NCBI GenBank assembly: GCA_934725005.1
Contig: CAKVBE010000066.1
Location: 1 to 5,756, forward strand
From: an uncultured Rickettsiales bacterium
GTDB lineage: Bacteria; Pseudomonadota; Alphaproteobacteria; Rickettsiales; UBA1997
Length of the DNA: 5,756 bases
Reading direction: 5' to 3'
The position numbers and the translations under genes are program-made. The notes under the pieces were generated by a model. That model had not been told where the DNA came from and did no database searches. It saw only the letters and a program-made list of their open reading frames with translations. Position 1 is the stretch's first letter. Every line of letters starts with the position of its first letter. Below, one piece after another: positions 1 through 4,928 of this stretch.

Positions 1-308
1 TGATCTATATTATGCTTATCAAAATAGTCAGCGCAATGTCTATAATAGAACGTATGTCTATTTAATACATCACCAACAAACAAAGATAATTTATTAACCT
101 TAAACTTTTCCAGCTTTCCATCAATGTTCCAAACAATTTCTTTGTTATTCATTAATCTTCTTAAATCAGACATTATAAGCTTCATATTTTCACCCATATA
201 ATAATCTTTTTCTAAGCTGATTAATAACTGTAGATTTACATTGTTTATACTATCTTTGCAAAATTTATTTAGTGTTTCTTCAAGATTTAAATAATTAAAA
301 TACAACAA
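1..308 (-). CDS. Hypothetical protein, N-terminal part (gene continues past the left edge)
   Basis: Reading from 308 leftward, a minus-strand frame stays open for 102 codons to the window edge. A strong Shine-Dalgarno GGAGG lies 8 nt before the TTG at 308-306, which decides this start. A GTG at 317-315 in the same frame is an alternative, but it overlaps the GGAGG and would have to rely on an AGGA further upstream. No ATG lies between the in-frame TGA at 339-341 and these codons. The protein starts LLYFNYLNLEETLNKFCKDS (first residue Met if TTG is used) and later has IVWNIDGKLEKFKVNKLSL and YYRHCADYFDKHNID. It looks soluble, with no signal peptide or membrane segment in the visible part. I do not recognise the family. 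It is the only gene here with a near-perfect ribosome site, which favours it being real. Confidence 0.6.
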   Translation of the reverse strand, partial: MLYFNYLNLEETLNKFCKDSINNVNLQLLISLEKDYYMGENMKLIMSDLRRLMNNKEIVWNIDGKLEKFKVNKLSLFVGDVLNRHTFYYRHCADYFDKHNID

Positions 309-356
309 TTTATTCACCTCCAAATTCCTATATAAGAATCATTAATCATTTATATT

Positions 357-365
357 ATTATACCA
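357..365 (-). promoter_or_regulatory. Candidate extended -10 promoter for the left-edge gene
   Basis: On the minus strand this reads TGGTATAAT, an extended -10 with consensus TATAAT. It lies about 48 nt upstream of the TTG start at 308. The -35 position (around 380-386) matches consensus poorly, as is usual for extended -10 promoters. AT-rich DNA gives such hexamers by chance, so the support is position plus the TG extension. Confidence 0.4.
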
Positions 366-380
366 CAAATATTATAATAA

Positions 381-397
381 TATAACATGTTGTTATA
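381..397. repeat. Operator-like inverted repeat TATAACA-tgt-TGTTATA
   Basis: This is a perfect inverted repeat with 7-nt arms and a 3-nt centre, and its core AACATGTT is itself palindromic. It lies across the expected -35 position of the candidate promoter at 357-365, where a dimeric repressor could act. All arm bases but one pair are A/T, so chance is a real alternative. Confidence 0.3.
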
Positions 398-517
398 CAT
401 ATAATGAGAAATAAGATAAAGTAATGCAAATTTTTTTTGTCAAATTTATTTCAAAAGATTAAAAAAATTATGAACAAACATATTGATCTATAAAATATAA
501 CATTTTAAAATCATAAA

Positions 518-600
518 TGTATTAGAATAATATAATATAATTATATACTTATCTCCATATTTAACTCCTAAAAAACCGTCACGTTGTGACGGTTATTTTT
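518..600 (+). ncRNA. Possible small RNA between an orphan promoter and an orphan terminator
   Basis: On the plus strand TTGATC (483-488) is followed after 17 nt by TAAAAT (506-511), a fair sigma70-type promoter. About 60 nt later comes a strong intrinsic terminator (574-600). The implied transcript is roughly 80 nt and has no credible reading frame. No annotated gene on either strand would otherwise use this terminator. This is an inference from paired signals, because promoter-like hexamers are common in such AT-rich DNA. Confidence 0.25.
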
Positions 601-601
601 T
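571..601 (+). terminator. Intrinsic terminator, symmetric enough to work both ways
   Basis: A perfect 9-bp stem AACCGTCAC (574-582) / GTGACGGTT (586-594) with loop GTT is followed by A and then a run of six T (596-601). A run of A precedes it, so the reverse strand also ends its stem in T residues. The GC-rich core stands out sharply from the surrounding sequence. It has no protein gene within 250 nt on either strand. Confidence 0.8.
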
Positions 602-669
602 GTTTAAATGTATAGTTCGTGGATTTTAACACTTCATAAAGAATTAGATTAAAAATAATAGCTTTTACA

Positions 670-734
670 ACTCTCAAGCACCCTATCGCCCTTTCAGGGC
701 ACTTTCCCTCAAGGAGGGAAAGGATTTAGAGAGT
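670..734. repeat. Cruciform-type element: outer stem enclosing two hairpins
   Basis: Outer arms ACTCTC (670-675) and GAGAGT (729-734) enclose two perfect hairpins: GCCCT-ttc-AGGGC (688-700) and CTTTCCCTC-aag-GAGGGAAAG (702-722). Together they can fold into a three-way junction in RNA or a cruciform in DNA. Local GC content is far above the flanks. This is the layout expected of an intergenic mobile repeat or a structured RNA. No protein reading frame fits. Confidence 0.55.
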
Positions 735-775
735 AACGATCATAAAAAAATCTTTCCGTTTTCGCTACTTATGCG

Positions 776-803
776 AGGTACGGGATCTCCGAATCCCGTA
801 CCT
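776..803 (+). repeat. Hairpin repeat, copy 1 (loop CTCCGA)
   Basis: The perfect 11-bp stem AGGTACGGGAT (776-786) / ATCCCGTACCT (793-803) closes the 6-nt loop CTCCGA (787-792). It is related to the hairpin at 870-897 read on the other strand: same stem length, same loop, same AGGT/ACCT ends and different, compensated stem bases. No poly-T follows, so it is not a standard terminator. Confidence 0.65.
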
Positions 804-869
804 AATGTTTGCAGAACTTAATTTTTATTATTTATTACGTTATATAATTGATCGATATTTGTAAATACT

Positions 870-897
870 AGGTGTTGAGTTCGGAGACTCAACACCT
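870..897 (-). repeat. Hairpin repeat, copy 2, inverted (loop TCGGAG on the plus strand)
   Basis: The perfect 11-bp stem AGGTGTTGAGT (870-880) / ACTCAACACCT (887-897) has loop TCGGAG (881-886). On the minus strand it reads AGGTGTTGAGT-CTCCGA-ACTCAACACCT. That matches copy 1 at loop, ends and length, and differs at five stem positions that are all compensated in the other arm. The 12 nt after each element also resemble each other, differing only by A/G transitions, so the repeat may be longer than the hairpin. Confidence 0.65.
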
Positions 898-910
898 CAT
901 TTGAACTCTA

Positions 911-931
911 ATTCTGAACTTGTTTCAGAAT
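911..931. repeat. Short palindromic repeat, ATTCTGAA-cttgt-TTCAGAAT
   Basis: This hairpin has a perfect 8-bp stem with a 5-nt loop. The pattern TTCTGAACTTGTTTCAGAA resembles a palindromic intergenic element I associate with Rickettsiales and some other intracellular bacteria (GATCCTGAAACAAGTTCAGGATG type). That association is from memory and was not searched here. No poly-T follows, so it is unlikely to be a terminator. Confidence 0.45.
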
Positions 932-948
932 CCATGAAAAATAATATC

Positions 949-977
949 TTGTAGTTGTAGGTTAGGCTTTTTATATG
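949..977 (+). promoter_or_regulatory. Candidate promoter of the DNA alkylation repair gene
   Basis: TTGTAG (949-954), a 17-nt spacer and TATATG (972-977) give a modest sigma70-like match. They would start transcription about 65 nt before the ATG at 1050. It is the best-spaced pair I found in this stretch, but the match is weak (3/6 and 4/6). Confidence 0.25.
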
Positions 978-1049
978 AATTTTTGATATTAAATTATTTA
1001 TATTTTTTGTTTAGTTAAAAATTAAAGTTGAAGGAATAAAGTCAGAATA

Positions 1050-1754
1050 ATGATAGTAGAATCAATTAAAAGTGATATTGAACGAATAGCCGATAAAGAA
1101 AAAGCAAACACGCTAATCAAGTATTTTAAAAATAATTATTGTCCAAAGGATGAGATATTTTTAGGTATTACGGTTCCAAAAATAAGGGTATTAGTAAAGA
1201 AGTATTATGATAAACTGAGTTTTGATGAGTTGGATTTTTTTATGAATTCTCATATTCATGAATATAGGTTTTTTGCTTTACAAATATTAGTTGAAATGTA
1301 CAAAAAGGCACAAGATAAAAAACGAATTGTAGATTATTATTTGAATAATCTTAAGAATGTGAATAACTGGGATTTAGTTGATACGTCTTGTTATAAAATT
1401 CTTGGTAATTTTATATATAATAATTGCAATAAAAAATATGATGTTTTAATTGCTCTATCTAAGAGCGATGTTTTGTGGGAGAGGCGAATTGCTATAATAT
1501 CGACTATGTATTTTATAAAGAATAATTATTTTGAGCCATCTTTGAAGATATGTGAATGTTTGTTATGTGATAATGAAGATTTAATACAAAAAGCTATTGG
1601 TTGGATCTTAAGAGAAGTTGGTAAAAAAGATATTGATATTTTGGATAATTTTTTGATTAAGAATATACACAATATAAAAAATATAAGTTTGAATTATGCC
1701 ATGGAGAAGTTTACAATTGAAAAGAAAAATTATTATAGAGAGTTGAGAAAATAA
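1050..1754 (+). CDS. DNA alkylation repair protein, AlkD-like HEAT-repeat glycosylase
   Basis: The 234-residue product matches the length and motif order of the AlkD family. These HEAT-repeat DNA glycosylases excise bulky or charged alkylated purines such as N3- and N7-alkyl adducts. Family landmarks are in order: FLGITVPKIR (37-46), HEYRFFALQIL (70-80), NNWDLVD (105-111), WERRIA (143-148), KAIGWILREVGK (181-192) and YAMEKF (216-221). W107, D111, R146 and W185 correspond by motif to the DNA-contacting and catalytic Trp, Asp, Arg and Trp of Bacillus AlkD. The usual PRTxLRYAIE-type motif is degraded to NISLNYAME, so one conserved arginine is missing. ATG 1050 is the only possible start after the in-frame TGA at 1029; AAGGA at 1031-1035 is 14 nt away, longer than ideal. 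The stop codon touches the convergent tRNA gene. The gene is patchily distributed and could have been acquired, but this window does not prove that. Confidence 0.9.
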   Translation: MIVESIKSDIERIADKEKANTLIKYFKNNYCPKDEIFLGITVPKIRVLVKKYYDKLSFDELDFFMNSHIHEYRFFALQILVEMYKKAQDKKRIVDYYLNNLKNVNNWDLVDTSCYKILGNFIYNNCNKKYDVLIALSKSDVLWERRIAIISTMYFIKNNYFEPSLKICECLLCDNEDLIQKAIGWILREVGKKDIDILDNFLIKNIHNIKNISLNYAMEKFTIEKKNYYRELRK

Positions 1755-1831
1755 TGGCGTCTCCGACACGAATCGAACGTGCGACCTACAGCTTAGGAGG
1801 CTGTCGCTCTATCCTACTGAGCTACGAAGAC
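1755..1831 (-). tRNA. tRNA-Arg, anticodon CCU
   Basis: The 77-nt minus-strand gene folds as a full cloverleaf with encoded CCA. The acceptor pairs GTCTTCG with CGGAGAC (one G-U pair), and the discriminator base is G. The D stem is GCTC/GAGC. The anticodon stem ACAGC/GCTGT carries loop CTCCTAA with anticodon CCT (plus-strand AGG at 1795-1797), which reads AGG arginine codons. The T arm is GCACG-TTCGATT-CGTGT. It is convergent with the alkylation repair gene and leaves no spacer. Read-through from either side would give antisense RNA to the other. Confidence 0.97.
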
Positions 1832-1977
1832 TAGCTGTGCATAATTATAAACATAAAAAATAAATATGAATAGTTTTTTTAAAATAAATTTATTTATTTA
1901 GCCATATTAGCTACATAAATTATTATTTTTATTTTATATTGGATTTATTGCTCAGTAACCATTTATTTACAAAAAAA
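1832..1977. other. Short AT-rich spacer between the tRNA promoter and the large minus-strand gene
   Basis: There is no coding frame here. It holds the tRNA promoter and a 14-nt perfect A/T palindrome AAATAAATTTATTT (1882-1895), which in this base composition means little. Nothing else is seen. Confidence 0.6.
1844..1872 (-). promoter_or_regulatory. Candidate promoter of the tRNA-Arg gene
   Basis: The minus strand has a consensus TATAAT (1849-1844) ending 12 nt before the first tRNA base, giving a leader of about 6 nt. Upstream, TATTCA at 17-nt spacing or TTCATA at 15-nt spacing serves as a weak -35. Placement relative to the tRNA is what makes this credible. Confidence 0.5.
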
Positions 1978-2009
1978 TCAAAAACTATTTTCACGTGAAT
2001 GAGTTTTTT
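1971..2009 (-). terminator. Possible intrinsic terminator overlapping the end of the large gene
   Basis: Read on the minus strand, AAAACT (2007-2002) pairs with AGTTTT (1986-1981) around an inner palindrome TTCACGTGAA (1999-1990). The TGA stop follows, then seven T (1977-1971). The stem is imperfect and AT-rich, with unequal internal bulges. The position at the gene end and the T run support it, while the weak stem argues for caution. Confidence 0.35.
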
Positions 2010-3906
2010 GTTGAGATTTACATAAACGACCCACCCAACTTTGTTCGGAATTTCGATTTTGTTCATTTAATATGCTTTTTCTTTGTATATCTAGAATTCC
2101 ATTGTTTCTTATTGCTGTTAATGCAAATAAACCATCCATGTTTACATCATTGTGTTGTTCAGATAATTGATTAGGCGCACTTACTATATTTATATCATAT
2201 TCTTCTTTATTAAGAGCTTTTTTTATAAAATTTTTAAAATTATTGTCAATTTTCTCATTTGATTGACCTGTACGTAAAAGTGTAATTGTCCCTTTCTTAT
2301 CTTTAAATATTTGCGCAGCTATATAATGTATTTCAGGATTTGTTTGAGTATTGTTTTGTGTTTCGAATGTGCATATGAAATTAACATATTTTGAATCATT
2401 TATTTTTTGAACAAGTTGACTATTATCCTCATTAAAATCAAATATAATTTCATTATTATCAATTAACTTTGCTATAGTTGCTTGATCTATAGGAGCTGGA
2501 ACAATTAACTTTTCCTGTTCTAGGCTAAAATACTGATCTTCTTCGATTGGTACACCTTGTAATCTAGCATAATTATTTAATAAATGTTGAAAGTATTTTT
2601 CATCATCTATATATTGATGTTCATGTGATGTGGAAACGACACTGTAATTGCATACAGCATTACCTAGAAATAATTTATTAAACCTTGATAATAAAAGTTG
2701 AAAATTTTCTTTAAAAAATTGTTTTTCAGTTTCATTTAATCCAAGATTTTCAGTAAATTTTTTGTATTGTTCGGGAAGTTTATTATATCTTTTTATAAGT
2801 TTTTCATACTTTTTACATTCTTCTTCAAGACATTTTTTATATTCTTCACTTTCTTTTATGAGTTTTTTATATCCTTCCATAAATTTTCCGTATCCTTCAA
2901 GAAACTTTATGCATTCTACTTTAAATTCTATGGAAATTTCTTCAGTATTATCCAAAGATAATTTGTCTTTTTTAAGAGATTTTTCATATTCCTCAGGGAA
3001 TTTTTTATATTTTTCTACAAGTACTTTACATTTTTCACAGTCTTTGGTAAACTTTTCAGGGGTTTTATCTAAGTATTTTTCGAAATATTCTTGTAAATGT
3101 TTTCTATATTCAGAATCAGACATGTTCGACATCATGATGGCGTATCTATAAATAAATCCACCTTTCATATTTGATGCTTTTATTTCTGTTTTATCTGTCA
3201 CCTGGCAATCATGTTGCATATATTGAATGTAGTTAATTTCTGAATTCAGATATTGCAAAAATATTTCTTGAAATGTAGTGTGACCGTTATATAATAGACA
3301 TGTTGAACTGCCTTCAGTAATTCCTTTAACTTGTCCTTCTAATAATTCTATTCTGCCATCTTTAAATCCTTTGTCTTCTGTATAACATTTGTCCCTTATA
3401 TCTGCGCTAAAAGCTTTTTCACACAAACCGTTATATAAAAATGATTGAAAGGTAAAGTTATTTTTATTTATTATAAACAGGTCCTTAAGTTCCGTTATAC
3501 CATTAAAGAACATACATCTTGTGAGTAAGTATGGTAACAAAACACAGTACATTTCACAGCAACCGCTTGAATATTGTAGTTTTTGTTTTTTTGTGTTGTT
3601 GTATTTAAGATATGTTAAATTTTCATGTGGTTGCTGCTCCATAGATGATAAATCAATATTATCTTCTATTGAAGATACATTTAAATTAAATATTTGTTCT
3701 CTTTGTTGAGCTATTACATACCAATGTCTATCACCTGAAACTATGTAGAATATTGGTTCCTTTCTTTCTATATTAGATTCTATTAATTGTAAAACGTAAA
3801 TTTTAATCTGCTCTTCATTTTCAATTTCATTAAAAAACACTATATTATTTATCTGTGTTATATTAACTTTTTTGAGAGTATCTGGAATTGTTATATTATT
3901 ATACAT
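1978..3906 (-). CDS. Large effector-like protein with two CE-protease-like segments; main part of a frame-shifted gene
   Basis: I do not recognise a named family. The 642-residue frame starts at ATG 3906, but the same frame is open a further 91 codons (to 4179) without ATG, GTG or TTG. The extension encodes coiled-coil sequence (INEQIKKINESLTKEKTIKE), so I take this as the downstream part of one gene starting at 4565. Segment 1 (about 15-130) has NNIVFFNEIEN, IFYIVSGDRHWYVIAQQ with H61-W62, then Q111-YSSG-C116-C117-EMYC. This resembles the His ... Gln-x5-Cys layout of CE-clan (Ulp1/YopJ-like) cysteine proteases. Residues 265-390 are Lys/Glu/Tyr-rich with a loose repeat (YKKFPEEYEK, YGKFMEGYKK, YNKLPEQYKK). 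Segment 2 (about 475-600) repeats the plan: DNNEIIFDFNEDN, H527-Y528, then Q584-HNDVN-M590-DGLFAL, with no cysteine at the nucleophile site. No signal peptide or membrane segment is seen. A secreted host-interaction protein is my inference; the protease relationship rests on short motifs only. Confidence 0.75.
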   Translation of the reverse strand: MYNNITIPDTLKKVNITQINNIVFFNEIENEEQIKIYVLQLIESNIERKEPIFYIVSGDRHWYVIAQQREQIFNLNVSSIEDNIDLSSMEQQPHENLTYLKYNNTKKQKLQYSSGCCEMYCVLLPYLLTRCMFFNGITELKDLFIINKNNFTFQSFLYNGLCEKAFSADIRDKCYTEDKGFKDGRIELLEGQVKGITEGSSTCLLYNGHTTFQEIFLQYLNSEINYIQYMQHDCQVTDKTEIKASNMKGGFIYRYAIMMSNMSDSEYRKHLQEYFEKYLDKTPEKFTKDCEKCKVLVEKYKKFPEEYEKSLKKDKLSLDNTEEISIEFKVECIKFLEGYGKFMEGYKKLIKESEEYKKCLEEECKKYEKLIKRYNKLPEQYKKFTENLGLNETEKQFFKENFQLLLSRFNKLFLGNAVCNYSVVSTSHEHQYIDDEKYFQHLLNNYARLQGVPIEEDQYFSLEQEKLIVPAPIDQATIAKLIDNNEIIFDFNEDNSQLVQKINDSKYVNFICTFETQNNTQTNPEIHYIAAQIFKDKKGTITLLRTGQSNEKIDNNFKNFIKKALNKEEYDINIVSAPNQLSEQHNDVNMDGLFALTAIRNNGILDIQRKSILNEQNRNSEQSWVGRLCKSQQKTHSRENSF

Positions 3907-4121
3907 AGCTTTTCTTCTATCAATTAATATTTTTCCAAGATCTTTTTTAACTTGTGGTGCGACTAATGATTTTTCTTTACTTTTTATAGTTTCTATCAGT
4001 GCTTCTAGTTGTTCTTTAATGGTTTTTTCCTTAGTTAGACTTTCGTTAATTTTTTTTATTTGTTCATTAATTCTTTCAATTGCTATATTGACATTTTCTT
4101 CATTATTATTAGTTCCGTCTG

Positions 4122-4182
4122 TTAATGTTTTTTTTGGTTTTTTTCTGATTTTTGTTTTTTTGTTTTTTGTGTCTCTAATTTA
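4122..4182 (-). other. Frameshift window: poly(A) tracts with slippery heptamers joining two reading frames
   Basis: The upstream frame ends at TAA 4124-4122. The -1 frame is closed by TAA at 4182-4180 and then open to 1978. Any switch must therefore occur in the 55 nt at 4179-4125. On the minus strand this contains tracts A6 (4168-4163), A7 (4161-4155), A5 (4153-4149), A7 (4144-4138) and A8 (4135-4128). Read in the upstream frame, A AAA AAC lies at 4143-4137 and A AAA AAA at 4134-4128, both of X XXY YYZ type. One extra A in the mRNA or the DNA would have the same effect. I see no strong downstream stem-loop and no upstream Shine-Dalgarno stimulator. Confidence 0.65.
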
Positions 4183-4565
4183 ACTTTTTTATTAGTTAGT
4201 TCTTTAAGTTTTTCTTCGTACTTTTCAAGTTTATTCTCAACTATGGAAGAATATAAATTATACACATTTTCTAATTGAATCTCAGAATATATGGCGTCTT
4301 GTATATCTTGATATAATTTAGTTTCTTCTAATTTTAAGATTTTTTTTAATCTTAAAAAATCACCAATGTCTTGTTCGTTTTTTTCTTGTATTGATTTTGC
4401 TTTGGAAATCTGTGGTATATATGTGTCAATATCGCTTATACTAAATGCTCCTGATTCCTTATGTGAATATGAAGTTAGATTTGATAATACATGATAGAAT
4501 ATTTCACAAAATTTTTTTTCTATTGTTTTGATACTGAAATTTTTAATCTTTTCCTCTTCACTCAT
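4122..4565 (-). CDS. Coiled-coil N-terminal part of the frame-shifted effector-like gene
   Basis: This 147-codon frame begins at ATG 4565 (MSEEEKIKNFSIKTIEKKFC) without a visible Shine-Dalgarno sequence. It has a helical first half (IFYHVLSNLTSY, ISDIDTYIPQISKAKS), then a charged coiled coil (NKLEKYEEKLKELTNKKVKL), and ends in a Lys/Gln tail (TKKQKSEKNQKKH) encoded by A5-A8 tracts. The coiled coil continues in the -1 frame beyond the stop, so the tail residues after about N143 may be an artefact of the frame break. A -1 shift at the A AAA AAC site (4143-4137) would join residues 1-143 to 77 extension residues and then the 642-residue frame, 862 in all. Alternatively it is a separate small protein translated just upstream of the larger one. 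It lies 57 nt after the small protein gene at 4623-4928, probably in one operon. Confidence 0.7.
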   Translation of the reverse strand: MSEEEKIKNFSIKTIEKKFCEIFYHVLSNLTSYSHKESGAFSISDIDTYIPQISKAKSIQEKNEQDIGDFLRLKKILKLEETKLYQDIQDAIYSEIQLENVYNLYSSIVENKLEKYEEKLKELTNKKVKLETQKTKKQKSEKNQKKH

Positions 4566-4622
4566 GATTTGTTAGTTGTTAATTGTGATTAAAGTGTTAT
4601 AATAGAATTACAGGAATGATAC

Positions 4623-4928
4623 TTATTTGCTGTCGTCGTCATCTTCTGATTCAGACTCATCTATTCCTAATTCCTTTAATAGCTTGTCTGTGCTAAGTAG
4701 TAGCGAATCTAACTCTTTTTCGTGTTGTACGATAGCGTCTCCCAATCTTTTAAACTCAGCTACTATTTTTGGATCTTGGTATTTTTCCCGAAATTCTTCA
4801 ATAGTCATCACATGCTCTGTTGGGTTATTAACTTTTTGTGCACTGAAATCTCGTGTAGGTTCCATAAATTTTTTTAATATTTTTTTAATAAATACTAATA
4901 CTTTATGTCTCGATGTTTTATGGTTCAA
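4623..4928 (-). CDS. Small hypothetical protein with basic N-terminus and acidic tail
   Basis: The frame begins at a TTG (4928-4926) and gives 101 residues; the first internal ATG is at 4865 and would give 80. Neither has a clear ribosome site. The TTG form adds a basic amphipathic stretch (HKVLVFIKKILKKF), while the ATG form starts MEPTRDFSAQKV. The rest is helical (MTIEEFREKYQDPKIVAEFK, HEKELDSLLLSTDKLLKEL) and ends in a very acidic tail, ESESEDDDD. I do not recognise it. It lies 57 nt upstream of the coiled-coil gene on the same strand and is probably co-transcribed. A chaperone, antitoxin or partner role for the large protein is possible by position only. Confidence 0.55.
   Translation of the reverse strand: MNHKTSRHKVLVFIKKILKKFMEPTRDFSAQKVNNPTEHVMTIEEFREKYQDPKIVAEFKRLGDAIVQHEKELDSLLLSTDKLLKELGIDESESEDDDDSK

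Noticed and set aside
608..652. Short plus-strand peptide frame starting ATG at 608
   Set aside because: It has only 14 codons, no ribosome site, and sits directly after a terminator.
761..900. CRISPR array
   Set aside because: The two hairpins are inverted relative to each other, have different stem sequences, and there is no regular repeat-spacer pattern.
1755..1775. Attachment site at the tRNA 3' end; TCGGAGAC is shared with the hairpin loop at 881-888
   Set aside because: The shared stretch is only 8 nt, and no longer copy of the tRNA end occurs in the window. No integrase gene is present.
2762..3151. Plus-strand open frames (also 2767-2961) rich in Phe, Ser and Tyr
   Set aside because: They are antisense to the Lys/Glu/Tyr-rich linker of the minus-strand gene; A-rich coding sequence read backwards gives exactly this Phe/Ser composition. 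They have no ribosome site and no recognisable motif.
3521..3709. 62-codon plus-strand open frame
   Set aside because: It lies wholly inside the first protease-like segment on the opposite strand, and its Cys/Phe/Leu-rich product is a reverse-strand shadow.
3872..4183. 103-codon plus-strand frame resembling a membrane protein
   Set aside because: The hydrophobic Phe/Leu/Ile run is the antisense of Lys/Glu/Asn codons in the frame-linking extension and poly(A) tracts. No ribosome site or promoter was seen.
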